A stretch of DNA of 64,000 nt from Dichetophora obliterata (lineage: Eukaryota; Arthropoda; Insecta; Diptera; Sciomyzidae): NCBI GenBank assembly GCA_963920525.1, contig OY986435.1, positions 175,252,266 through 175,316,265 of the forward strand, read 5' to 3'. Shown here in pieces: positions 35,202-46,560 of this stretch. A program made the translations under genes and the position numbers. Position 1 is the stretch's first letter. Each line of letters begins with the position of its first letter. The notes beneath the pieces were generated by a model. It saw only the letters and a program-made list of their open reading frames with translations, made no database searches and was not told where the DNA came from.

Positions 35202-37075
35202 CCCTAGAAAGGTAATCAATTTTCTGTTTTCAATTTTCTTATTTCTGTCTCTTCGTACTTCTTTCTCTTTTCACACAGGTTTAGTCGTTGATGTGCTCTT
35301 GCAATGTGTGCGCTTTTTGCTTAGCTTGGCTCAGAGCAAGTGTTTTTTGACAAAACTAAAAACACACTACGTAGCAACGACGTAGATTACCTTTTCAGTA
35401 ATTTTTTATGTTTTTGTGCTTACTGTGTTTTGCTATATTTTATTACTTAACATTGCGTTTTAGAGCTTAAAAATGTGTCAGAGCGGATTATCGGATGCTT
35501 TAATTTAAACAGTTTTAGCAGAGTGCGACAACAATCATTTTAAAAGGCGGAGTGAAAAAGAGTCTGCTGAACTCTCCGAGCGACCAGAAAAGAGAAAATC
35601 CGAAAAGTTATTAATGGTAATGACACTACAAGTAACAAAAATCTCAAAAAAGACAAAAAGAAACTAAAATATTGTAGATATTGTCTATAGTTCAACTATA
35701 CAACTTAGTGTTAGGGCCAAAACGGTGACCAAAACTATCAAAATTAAGCTATCAAAATTAAACAGTCAAAATTTTAACAAAAATAACTAAATCACTTAAA
35801 ATCGAATTTTTTAAGCTTTGTTGCCACTAAAAACACAATGTTCAATTAAATTAGTCAAAGTTTTCCCCTTCATTCGCAAAATAGCAAAATGGCTGATTAT
35901 GGCAGTTCTGACACTACGAAAGAGAGCACATTAAGCTAGAGGTGTCCACTTGAAAAATACATCAATATTTTTTTCGATGTAATGCATCGAGACAGTGCAT
36001 TGATACTTTCCGATATATCGTTGAGAAACATCGATGTTTTCTAAAAATCGAGTACTTTTTCTAGCATTACATCACAATGCTAAAATCAGCCTCTTCCTTA
36101 ACTATTTTTAATTTAACTATGACTATTTAAATTTATTAAAAGCTCCTACAATACCCCTGTCCTTGTCCGCACGCCTTTTATCCGTAACTAAGGAAAAAAA
36201 CAAAATTTTTTGCAATCATTCTCTGATTCAGTTGTTGTTTATTAAAAAACATAAACGCAATAAACATAAGAATATTGGTTATTCTAAAAAAAAGGTCAAT
36301 ATATAAGAATATTGGTCATATTTATTACAAAAAGTAAAAACAAAAAAGCCTCTACAATCAAAGAAATTCCAGTATTAATGTCCAATTTCCAGTGTTTTCC
36401 TTTTTATTTATTTTTTTTTTATTTATTTTTTTATATAGTAGTTTCATTAGTTGGTTAAAATTTATTCGTTGTTATATGAAAATACATCGATCCATCGAGT
36501 ATATCAAAAGCTTTTTAAAACATCGGATCAAGTCGATGTATCGAATTGTAAACATCGAGTAAATCCGATGCATCGATGCAAATCGAATATCCCTACATTA
36601 AGCCCTAACATTACCTTGTCTAGTTATACCATGATATTATCATCATAAACATTGCTTGCAAGGCATGCGATTCCAATATATGTGAAGAGCACAAAGTTTA
36701 ACTTTTCATTTCTTGCTAAAAATAATATATTTTTTATATAATTTTTTATATAATTGTTTTATTTTGTGAATTTAAACTATTTAATAACCAAATTAATAAA
36801 AATGTTTCTCTTTTAAATAAAATTATTCTTTTTGACTAAATGCATATTAGTTTAAAAATGAGGTACTTAAAATATTTTAGAAAAATTAGATAAATATTAC
36901 AAATATAAGTTTAAATTTCTGTATTTTTATATTTATAAAGTTCTAATACTATCTGAATTGAAGTTTGGTGGGGGTCAGCTTTATATTCTTTCTGAAAAAA
37001 GTATTAAAAACTGAACTACGTTGATCCGACGTAGATTACCTACAACATGTGTAAAATCTGATTACCTCGCTAGGG
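35202..37075 (+). mobile_element. piggyBac-type element, internally deleted, with nested hAT element
   Basis: The left end CCCTAGAAAGGTAATCA follows TAAA. The right end, inverted, is CCCTAGCGAGGTAATCA and is followed by TTAA (37076-37079). CCC-starting ends at TTAA are the piggyBac signature. Weak traces of the transposase C-terminus fit: KLKYCRYC near 35665 and IACKACDSNICEEH at about 36651-36690, a cysteine-rich arrangement like that at the end of piggyBac transposases. Both are out of frame with each other. The hAT-type element at 35937-36595 sits inside. Confidence 0.7.
35937..36595. mobile_element. hAT-type element nested in the piggyBac-type element
   Basis: It starts TAGAGGTGTCC and ends with the inverse of TAGGGATATTC. 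A perfect 8-bp repeat, CATTAAGC, flanks it (35929-35936 and 36596-36603). Both subterminal regions are filled with CATCGATG words (for example near 36030 and 36485-36580), which are likely transposase binding sites. No coding sequence. Confidence 0.88.
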
Positions 37076-37318
37076 TTAATAAAATTTTAAATCAAAGTTC
37101 ATCGTAAAAAATCACAGTTTTTCCGAAAATATTACATACAAATTTTTCTTTGCTCTCTGCTGAAATCGAATTTATTATCGCTTGATTTATAAACTAACCG
37201 TTTTGCTCATGAGTTTTTTGTTGGTATTTGTCAGCTGAGTAAAAAAGAGAGTATTAGAGAGCAACATGGAATTTATTAAAATTCTCCCAACACAAACGCG
37301 TGAAAAGAAAATGAATAA

Positions 37319-37779
37319 AGCTGGAAGTTAATTAACTGCGATTGCATATGCGTCCGTCTCGCAATGAAATAGAATGTGAGTAAGCTTATGAGAGAGAATT
37401 TTATGCCTGCGTTTGTTACGTTGCGTTGACAGCTCGTTACTTATAATTTACAACGAATAACGAGAAGAAATCAGGGATGGCGCTTCAAAATAAAAATGTT
37501 TAAAGATTTTGATTAGTTTTATTTGATATTTGGCTAAAATAACTTTTTTATGCTAACTTTTAAAAGTTTTTGTTATTATAAATCAAAAAATTTGATATAT
37601 TTCACCGTTTATACATTAAAAATTACATTCGAACAACATAGAAAATATAGAATAATTTTGTAGCCCTGCTTACTCTGAACGCAAAACGCAATTCTTGTAC
37701 TCTGCCATAATTTTCTTGCGTAAATTGCGCCAGCAAGTAGACGGACGCATATGCAAACGCAGTTAATGAGCTTCCAGCT
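37319..37779. mobile_element. 461-bp MITE, TAA-flanked
   Basis: AGCTGGAAGTTAATTAACTG at the left and the inverse of AGCTGGAAGCTCATTAACTG at the right start long inverted arms that go on through GCATATGCGTCCGTCT. TAA flanks both ends (37316-37318 and 37780-37782). A 3-bp TAA duplication suits PIF/Harbinger, but a TTAA target cannot be excluded. No coding sequence. Confidence 0.75.
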
Positions 37780-37782
37780 TAA

Positions 37783-39345
37783 GCAATGCGAGGCAGCTGG
37801 GATGTTTTCTTAAATAACTGAACACTTTAATTAAATATATTTGTTGTTAAAATTTCAAAATGAAAATACCCCTAACAGGTGCTGTAGTACAAATATTATA
37901 TTTAAAACATTGTGTATAAAAATCGGTCTAGTACTTTTGAAGGTATCCTGTAACAAAAAATTTGCACTTTGATTTTATATAATAGTTTAGATTTAATTTA
38001 TAGTAGATTTAAGTAAAAATGTTTTATTGTACGATGTATTCAAATTATGTCTGTTAGCTTAGTGCCATAAAATAATCTATTTCTTACTCGTGTGTACAAT
38101 CTCATACAATAAACACACCAATAATGATAATACAAAAAATTCCAGTGAAGTCAGCAACATATAATATATTAATTGTTGGTTTATACACTTTTAGTTTAGT
38201 AGAAAAGAGTCCAGGCTTTTAATCTCTCTTCACAATGTTTGTATATCAAAGCAATTTTTCTGATAAAATACACATTTAACTTTTTGCGGTGTTACTGTTT
38301 CTCAGACTATTCCAAAAATAATTTACTCAAAACTGTACAAATATTTTCAAACAAAATTATCAATATTCTTTTACTAAAACCTATAACTAAACCTGCAAAA
38401 TAAATTAAATGTGAAACGACGTCTCTAATGGGGTGAAAAAAAAACTTTAACAAAATCGTCATAGTGGAACACATAACGTTCGCAAAAATAAAGTGGGCAC
38501 AGGGAGGGTTAAGATTGAATGAAAACTTGCAATATTTGAAAGAACACAAAAATATAATCAAATTCATAGTGAGGAGGGGGAAGGTGGGGGCTACTGAATT
38601 GAGATTTTTAAGATATTTGAGATGGTTTTATTAATATGGATAAAAAGAATATTTAGCCATAACTTTAGATTTTCAAGAGATATTGGTGTACTTTTTTTAC
38701 ATAAACTATTTTTAAGACTTGAATATTTTGTTAAAAAAATAAAACAACATTTTGGATACATTAAATTTCACCAAAAAATGAAAAACCTTGTTGTTTGATG
38801 GCATATGCAATTGAAAAATTTTTTGCGCGCAAAACTGGAAAAGTTTGTGCAAATGAATGCTATTTCATATAAAAGTAGTCAGTTTTCTATAATTTCTACA
38901 ATTTTGAAAATATGTAAATATTTTTGGTATCAAAATAACAAATATTTTAAAACTAAATTGGCGAAAAATCCTTATAGTAAAAAGTTTATCCATAACAAAA
39001 TTTACGTTAGTTGAAAAGTGGTGAAAGTGTTTTCTGTCGTTTTGATTAGTTTAAAGGCCAAACAAGCAAAGAAACAGAAAATTAGTTTTTTTTTTAAATT
39101 AACTGTGATGTTCATTTGCAATAGGTCAAATGGCTGTAAAAATGTAATTAATGTCAGCGCAACAAAATTCGAACACTTCAACTTTAAAAAAAAGTTGTGA
39201 TGACCTTGAGAGGAGAAATCAAGTGCGATGGACTCTCAATATGTCCTTCTTTAAGAATTTTTATAAAGTTTGCATGTGCTTGTTTTCTTATGGTTCTGGC
39301 AAACTGTGTTATAATTCAAGATATATAATATTAGTTATCAAATTA
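37783..39345. other. no gene seen; AT-rich spacer
   Basis: Open frames here, including those near 38805-39471, show no family motif. A G-rich patch lies near 38570-38590. Confidence 0.45.
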
Positions 39346-39348
39346 TTA

Positions 39349-39376
39349 ACTCGGCTTTTTTTTTTGAGCGCGAGTG
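39349..39376 (-). repeat. lone Tc1-type terminal repeat
   Basis: It ends in GAGCGCGAGTG followed by TA (39377-39378). Its inverse, CACTCGCGCTC with A-run and GCCGAG, matches the Tc1-type end at 39645. It points as the right end of an element lying to its left, whose other end I do not find. Confidence 0.65.
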
Positions 39377-39474
39377 TATTCTTGATGAATTTTTACATGA
39401 ATTTAATTGTGACCTTTTTAGATCAAGTTAAATTGAAGAAGGGCAAAAACAACTACAAAAACTCTGTATAGAGT

Positions 39475-39555
39475 CAATCACACAGAAGACTATAAAGTCT
39501 GCTTTGGAAATCGCTACATTTCCTTTTCAGTAGTCTTGAGTGATTCAACTGTAAC
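39475..39555. repeat. short hairpin
   Basis: GAGTCAATCACACAGAAGACTA pairs imperfectly with TAGTCTTGAGTGATTCAAC, with a loop of about 35 bases. Function unknown; it may be another tiny MITE lying between the two Tc1-type ends. Confidence 0.6.
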
Positions 39556-39952
39556 CAACCTACTGTAAAAGTGTTATATGATTTGACACTTGTTCGAACA
39601 AATTCGTAAGAATTCTAAGTAAATAAATTAGTTTTATTTATATACACTCGCGCTCAAAAAAAAGCCCGACTTAAAATTTAGATAACAAACATTCTTGTTC
39701 TTAAATTATTATTAAAATAACACCTTTTACGTTTTCAGGCACGTTAGATTTTAGTAATTTGTAATATTTACTTGTTTTTAAAAATATAAATTTTAAATTT
39801 GATAATCGTCAAATCTTAGTGACCAAAAATCTGAATTTTTCACTCAAATTATCAGCTTGGTTATGGACAAAAGAAATTGTAAAACTAAAAAGGAATTATT
39901 TTTAATATGCAATTTATTATTTATTTATAAATATAAATATTCGTACATTTTC

Positions 39953-41440
39953 TTAAAAAACAAATATTAGAATGACGACTTTTTGCTTCAATAACGCTTT
40001 ATATTCGAAAAGAAATGCTTTCATAAAGTTGTTTATTAAATCTGCAGAAATATCGTTATACCAAAATAACACTACAACCTCCTTTGGTTTTGGTATAGTT
40101 AACGGTCTATTTTGTCGAATTTTTTCACGGTAAGGACTGTATCTCCAAAACTGGTATACATTTCGTAACCTACGAGGAGGTAACGAAGCAAGAAGATAAT
40201 ATTTTTGAAAAACAATTACAAAAAGATGTTCATTCATCGTAATAACTACAGTATTTGAGCGATGATAGTATGAAGCAGTATCGTCTTGAAATATATTATT
40301 GGTAATGTTCTCAGATAAAGTAAGCATGAAGGATAATGCGTATCTATTTATAATGTCTATATAAGCTGAAGAGTTCATAAGATCCTTCTAGAAGAAGAAT
40401 TTCTGCAACATCGAAGCTCGTAATTGCACTCTAAAAAGTTTTTGTTGAATTTTACAACAACTCTTGTAGGCAACAGTTTTGCGGCTGTTTCTGTAATAAA
40501 TTTACGCACCCTTATTTAATTAAACATATTGTTTACTATTGACTTGTAGTGGAATTCAACAAAACGTGTTTATATTTGAGTTAAATATTTAGCAATAATA
40601 ATGAAAAAATATTGATATTGAAATAAAATTAAACATCAATTGCTATCATTTATGAAGTACCATAACAAAATTACTACTCTCATGTTAGCAAAATTCACCA
40701 ACTTGAATTTATTTTAACTCCGATTGATGCAATCAATTAAATTTCTATTGATATTCTTGAAAATGCAACATTCTTAGTTTTGATATTCTTGGTTTAAAAC
40801 ACAATTGAATATATCTTAAAACTTCTCACTCTTGACGGCACCTGTAGAAATAAATTTTACTTATCTTTACTTATTAAATTAGCACTATAAACACCAAAAT
40901 GAGACATAAGCACTTGCATAAAGAAATTCCTCCCGATGAGTATCCGAACAAATGAAACACAGATATTTTTTATAGATTTTTATTTAATTTTTAACATATT
41001 TACTGCCCATATTTACCCATTTTGTTGTGTTCTACAACATAATAAAACTTTTACTAAAAATCGAGTTATTACTAAACTTTTTTCAATTAAAAACTATATA
41101 ACTCTTACATAATGATCCGTACACGTTGACAAGCAAATTCGACTGAACATCTGTTGAAAATATTGTACATGTTGAATATTCAACATCTGTTTCATTAGTT
41201 CAATTTATGTAATAATATAATGTTGCTGTTGATATTGCAACAAAATTCAACATTTATTGCTTAATTTTGCTAAGAATAGTGTTTAATGGTAAATACTCAA
41301 AGATCAATATAAGATTTATAGTAAAATTACACATCAGTTTGAATTTCCACAAAAAATTACTATAGTAATTATAGTAAATTTATATTTATTTTTTAGAGTG
41401 TGCATCAGACACCATAACGTACGGATAAAGCTTTACAGAA
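39953..41440 (-). pseudogene. Tc1-like transposase, split by an insertion
   Basis: Reading leftwards, the piece at 41440-41403 gives YVMVSDA, and the piece from 40424 gives ITSFDVAEI. Together they match the VMVWGCITSYGVGEI block of Tc1-type transposases, proving the insertion point. The next part, from 40378 to 39953, reads SSAYIDIINRYALSFM, then FQDDTASYYHRSNTV (second catalytic Asp, QDN in relatives). The C-terminus reads NDISADLINNFM and ends ALLKQK. The DLNPIENLW block with the catalytic Glu is no longer recognisable. It is a dead copy. Confidence 0.8.
40427..41400. mobile_element. non-autonomous element with CACTCTAAAAA ends (CACTA/CMC-like?)
   Basis: The ends are CACTCTAAAAA and its exact inverse. 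The host Tc1 transposase reads across the insertion if a 2-bp duplication TG (40425-40426 and 41401-41402) is removed; a 3-bp TGC reading with a shorter terminus is equally possible. CAC-starting ends with 2-3 bp duplications fit the CACTA/Mirage/Chapaev group. The interior is AT-rich with several TTGTTGAAT/ATTCAACA words (for example near 40445 and 41170) and no coding sequence. Confidence 0.72.
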
Positions 41441-41689
41441 TTTTGCATGACTCCTGTACTTAAGAGAATGATAATGAGTCTTATGCATAAAAACGAGATC
41501 ATTATTGGAGATCGAGCTTGTGAGATCAAGCTCAAGAAGTGATCCACAGGAATATGCTCAGTTTCATTCTCAAAATGGTATGCAAAAAAAGAGATCGCTC
41601 TCACATCTCCTATTGAGGTTTAACGTATGTAAGTTAAAAGAAAAGTACAAAAGTGAACGTGTTAAATTAAAAAAGGTCGGATAAAGGTC

Positions 41690-44600
41690 CAACTTAACTG
41701 CACTTTTAACAAAAATAATCGTTTGCTTGATCTGGTGTTTTTTGATGACAGCAATATCGCTTCTGTGTCTAAATCAGATCCTCTGGTTACACCCGAAGAT
41801 TCTCATCATCCAACATTAGAAATTATTTTAAATTTTCCAAAACCATCTGCGCAGTATTCTGATTCTCAACCACCTATTGAGTTTAACTTTAAAAAAACAA
41901 ACTACGTAATTTTGAAGAATAACTTGTCTAATATAAACTGGAATTCTATTCTAAATATTAATACAAATAGTTTATCTTCTCAGAGTCTTGATGATGCGGT
42001 ATATGCGTTTAATAGAACGCTCAATGATTGTTTTCTTAAAGCTGTTCCGCAAAGGAAAGCCTCCTTGACATCGGGTCCGGTATGGTATACAAATTAATTA
42101 AGAAAAATGAGGAATTTGAAATCTAAATACTATAAAAAATATCAAAAAACACATAACATATGCGATTTTGGATGCTATACCTCGATTAAATACAGTTATC
42201 AACAGTACCTACTTAACAAAAGTAAAATTAAACATCAAATCTGATGCTAAATCCTTCTAGAACTTTGTTAACACAAAACGCAAGATTGATTCCTATCCTT
42301 CTTTTATGAAGTATAATTCGGTTGAGTCTGATAATGATAATAGTATTTGCAATCTTTTTGCTGACTTTTTCAAGTCGACTTATTCATCATCGTCCTATGA
42401 TTATTTAAGTTATCCTTTCAATATTCAATCTGGGGATATATATTTCCCAATAATTGACACAAACACAGTCTTATCATTTTTAAAAAATATTAAAACATCA
42501 TATAAAAGTGGTCCTGATAACATACCTTCGTGTATATTAAAATACTGCTGTGAAGAATTAGTAACTCCAATCTCTTTACTATTTACTTCATCATTAAAAT
42601 CCTGCTATTTTCCTGCAGCCTGGAAGCATTCATCATTCCGCTGCATAAATCCGGAAATAGGTCTTTAATTGATAACTACCGTGGCATCGCAAAATTGAGC
42701 GCTTTGCCTAAACTTTTAGAGGCAATTGTTACATCACGACTATCGCATAGCGTTAAATCTTTAATGTCTCCTTTCCAACATGGATTCCTTTCTGGAAAAT
42801 CCACTGTTACAAACCTTCTCGAATTTACATCAAAAACTATAGAAAACTTTGGAAAAGGCATGCAGACTGATGTTATTTACACGGATTTTAGCAAAGCTTT
42901 TGACGTTGTAAATCACAAACTACTGATCTTAAAATTACATCTTGTTGGATTTCCTATACCGTTAGTAAATTGGATTGAATCTTACTTAAGCAATAGAACA
43001 CAATCTGTTCTTTTTAAGCTCAAGAAATCACACGAGTTTCCTGTTACTTCAGGAGTACCTCAAGGAAGTCATCTTGGGCCTCTTCTGTTTCTACTTTTTA
43101 TAAACGATTTGCCATCTGTCATAATGCATTCCAGCATCTTAATGTTTGCTGACGACGTCAAACTCTTCCTTTCTTTTAAAAATGATAATGACGCTGTATT
43201 TTTGCAAGCCGACATAAGCATATGTCTTTCTCGCGCAAACCACCAATTAAATGTACCTTCAAAATTTGTGGTTATCCATTGGAGTCCTTAGATAGCTTCA
43301 ATGATCTTGGAGTTACAATGGATCCTAAACTACGCTTTAATATTCATGTAAATAAAATAATAAATAGAGCTAATAGTACTTTAGGATTTATTAAACGTTG
43401 GGCAAAAGAGTTTAATGATCCTTTCATAACGAAAACCTTATTCACTTCCCTAGTGCGGCCTATCTTAGAATACGCTTCAGTTGTTTGGTGCCCACGATAC
43501 GGTTGTTACATAGACGACATTGAATCAGTGCAGAAACAATTTCTTTTGTTTTGCTTAAGCTATCTTTATTGTAATACTGATTTTCACTTACCATCTTATG
43601 AATATCGGTTACAACTCTTAAATCTTCTTTCTTTAAAAAATCGGAGAATTATGATAAATGCTTTTTGGATTTAAAAACTTTTACATGGATATGTTAACAG
43701 TCTATATATTAAGTAAAGTATATTTTAATATTCCTATTCCTCCTAGAAGATCTTTTGAGTTACTCCACATGAACTTTTGTAGAACTAATTATTTGCAAAA
43801 TGAACCTCTTAGAAGCGCTTGCGGTGATTTTAATTTTGTATCTGATGTTATATCCTTAAGTGAATCCATGGACTCAATCAAACATAAAATTATAGATTAC
43901 CTGCAGTACCGTCGTTGATTATGTAAAGTTCTTTCAAACATATATCTGATGCATTTGGTGATTTGTAAACACATTAATATAACAATCTAAATGGATAAAT
44001 GGACCTAAGCGTAAAATGGAAAATTTTGGTGAATAAACATTTAAATAATCTGAATGGACCTAAACCTGGGATCTTCAATTGCCTCATATCTTCATGATGA
44101 TTGTGACTACATTTGTCGACGGTACCGTGGTGTCTTGGTGTCTTGGTGTCTTTTTACCTCTTGAACACTACGTTAGATCGATTTGTAATATATTAATATG
44201 AGTGGCCGATAAGACCTAGTTTGTCTTGGTGCCTGCGTTCGCAACTGGTTTTCTTTATTTTATGAAAATTGGTTTGGTGAAGTTGACCTAGTTTGTCGAG
44301 TAACCACCCTGTCATGCCAGTATTTCACCGGCTTCAGGGAGACAGAACGATATATATTATATATATACCTATTGGAGTGGTGTTTTATTGGGTATGAGAC
44401 CTTGTTTGTCACACGACTCCGCCGGATACAAAAATTGTTGCTAACTTGACCTTGTTTGTCTTGAATACGCAACCCTGCTATGCTGTCTGATTTTATCGAT
44501 TTTGACTTAACTTTTTTTCTATTATTTTTTATACTTTAATAAAATTATATACTTTAAGCAATTTACTAAAACTTTTTAGTTTGTTAAAAATACATTATTT

Positions 44601-44721
44601 CATTCAAAATCATACTTTATATTTTTGAATTGTATTAAATATCATATTTTATAATTTTAAATTTGCTATAAAACCTGTTAAGGTTTAGCAATCAAGTAAA
44701 TAAATAAATAAAAAAAAAAAA
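41690..44721 (+). mobile_element. Jockey-like LINE, 5'-truncated
   Basis: Coding remains from the end of the endonuclease through the whole reverse transcriptase are followed by a 0.8-kb 3' region. This ends in TAAATAAATAAATAAA and an A-run at 44698-44721, a typical LINE tail. The 5' part is missing. A duplicated CTTGGTGTCTTGGTGTC patch lies near 44131-44150 in the 3' region. A DD41D mariner begins 68 bp after the tail. Confidence 0.88.
41723..43918 (+). pseudogene. LINE ORF2 (endonuclease end and reverse transcriptase)
   Basis: LLDLVFFDDS at about 41728 is the end of the endonuclease domain. The linker follows, then SGPDNIPSCILKYC (about 42508) and, in a new frame, PFQHGFLSGKSTVTNLLEF (about 42768). 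Next come IYTDFSKAFDVVNHKLL (first active-site Asp, about 42872), SGVPQGSHLGPLLFLLFIND (about 43048) and FADDVKLF (about 43145), the two catalytic Asp residues. A frame change near 43250 leads into the C-terminal part, which ends at the TGA at 43916-43918. There are about five breaks in total. All key reverse transcriptase motifs survive, so it is younger than the LINE at 31.5 kb. Confidence 0.9.
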
Positions 44722-44788
44722 TGCGACTTCAAGTGAAAACCAGATCATTTTAGTGTTTCAACCATAACATAAATTCATAATATATGTA

Positions 44789-46019
44789 CAGGGTCCGCCA
44801 TCTAAAGTTTTTTTTTTAACTAGTGCTTATTTCGTGAATGGTAACACTTAGCTCATGTCTGATATGACAGATAATTAGTTTTATCCTTCCGCTGAACGAA
44901 TATGGTTGTGTATACGCTTGAAAAACGCTGGGAAATATTGCGACATTACTTTGAAAATCATGGTAATGTTGCGTACGGATTTTGGAAGAAGAGAAGCAGC
45001 GTCAGTTCCGTATGTTCGTTATCTTGTGAAAAAGTAAAAGAAACTGGCATCCTCATCAATAAACCAAAGCGTGAAAAGCCAAAAGCAGTGCGTACACCCG
45101 AGAATATTACTTCTGTGGCAGAAAGTGTGAGTGAAGCGCCATCAACATCAATTCACCGTCGTTCTCAACAATTGAACATTTCGGAGGCATCATTGAGACG
45201 AATTTTGCATAAAGACCTTGGTATGACGCCATACAAAGTCCAATTGGTTCAGGAGTTGAAGCCAACTAACCATCCAATGCGTTTTCGCTTCGCTAAGTGG
45301 GCCTGCGATCGACTTACAGAAGATGCCGATTTTGCCAAAAAAAAACATATTTTCAGATGAAGCTCATTTTGATCTTGGCGGGTATTTAAACAAGCAAAAT
45401 TGTCGCATTTGGGGCACAGAAAACCCGCACGCATACATTGAAAAGCCGCTGCACCCAAAACGAGTCACTGTTTGCTGCGGATTTTCGTCCAGAGGTATAA
45501 TTGTGCCATTTTTCTTCGAAAATGAGCAAGGAGTGGCCGTTACAGTCAATGGCGATCGTTATCGGGCCATGTTGAACGAATTTTTGTTCACAAAAATTGA
45601 AGAGAAGGATATTGGCATCATTTGGTTTCAACAGGATGGCGCTACGTGCCACACAGCCGAAGCTACACTCGATGTTTTGCGCCCTGTTTTTGAAGATAGC
45701 ATTATCAGCCGTTGGATTATTATTTGTGGGGTGCCCTAAAATATAAGTGTTACGCCGACAAGCCAGAGACAATTGACGCTTTAAAGGACAATATTCGTGA
45801 AACCATTGGTGAAATACAGCTACACACAATCGATAATGTGCTTAAAAATTGGACCGATCGTGTAGGCTACTGCTTGGCCAGCCGAGGCAGCCATTTGAAT
45901 GAAATTATTTTCCATTATTAACTGGAAGGATTGTACTTTCAAATAAAAAATAAATTTGAGAAAATATCCAGTAGTTTTTTCTATAGGATTTAAAAAAAAA
46001 AGTTATTTGGCGGACCCTT
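44789..46019 (+). mobile_element. mariner-like element, DD41D (rosa-type), internal deletion
   Basis: CAGGGTCCGCCA at the left and the inverse of AAGGGTCCGCCA at the right, both followed inward by a long T/A-run, are flanked by TA (44787-44788 and 46020-46021). The length is 1231 bp. The single transposase reads rightwards in three frames. Confidence 0.88.
44902..45921 (+). pseudogene. DD41D-type transposase, two breaks
   Basis: The first frame (44902-45360) holds the DNA-binding half, with SEASLRRILHKDLGMTPYKV. The second (about 45340-45739) gives FSDEAHFDLGGY (first Asp) and IIWFQQDGATCHTA (second Asp). The third (45712-45921) begins LDYYLWGALK (third Asp) and ends GSHLNEIIFHY at the stop. 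From memory of the family, the second and third Asp should be 41 residues apart with a WPPRSCDLTP block between. Here that block is missing at about 45711, with about 16 residues lost and the frame shifted. The protein could not be active even if translated. Confidence 0.85.
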
Positions 46020-46023
46020 TATA

Positions 46024-46560
46024 ATGTATGCAGTCGATTGCGAATAAGGTTAAAGGAAACTTAATTTTTTGGCGCCATTGTCTTTTGCATTCTCAAAATC
46101 TTCAGTATTATTCGAAAATTTTATCCAATCTTCTGCCTCCTGCCCTTGAGACTGTTTTCTGGTTAAGTCCAAAGTCACTGAATTCCTCTTTGGAAACCTT
46201 CAGTTTCTTAAATAAATTCATATATTTTTATTATTTGTAAAAGCACCACCGCACGTTTCCATTGGATTGACCAAGGAAGTATTCTGCCAACCAAATTTAA
46301 ATTTCTTCATTAAAACGGTATAGTACCTTACTGCAAGAATTCGTAATATCTCGCTACGGCTTATAATTTTTTGAAGGATAAAAAAATAACAAGTATTCTG
46401 CCATCTTCGCTTATTTAACTTCTGCGAGTGACGTGCCCTAATTTTCACAATCCTACTGACGTAGCAGTACACCACACAATTTTTTCAAAAACTCGTTTTA
46501 TATTTCTGCTTTAAGCTACTATATTTTAAAGTTAAGAGTGTGCATTATCGTCTTATATTT
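46024..46560. other. no gene seen
   Basis: AT-rich spacer without a supported feature. AAGTATTCTGCCA words occur near 46278 and 46391 as a weak direct repeat. Confidence 0.5.

Larger units (their letters stand above)
39645..41600 (-). mobile_element. Tc1-like element, truncated and interrupted
   Basis: CACTCGCGCTC followed by an A-run and GCCC at 39645, preceded by TA, is a Tc1-type terminus. A broken transposase reads leftwards from about 41420 to 39950. It is split at 40427-41400 by an element with CACTC ends. Beyond 41450 homology fades and the right terminus is missing. Confidence 0.75.

Noticed and set aside
35202..37075. Host gene encoding the MCQSGLSDALI reading near 35473
   Set aside because: The frame stops almost at once, and it lies within TTAA-flanked ends.
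38805..39471. Three consecutive open frames that might be a Tc1-like N-terminus beside the lone Tc1-type end
   Set aside because: No helix-turn-helix or catalytic words could be found in any frame.
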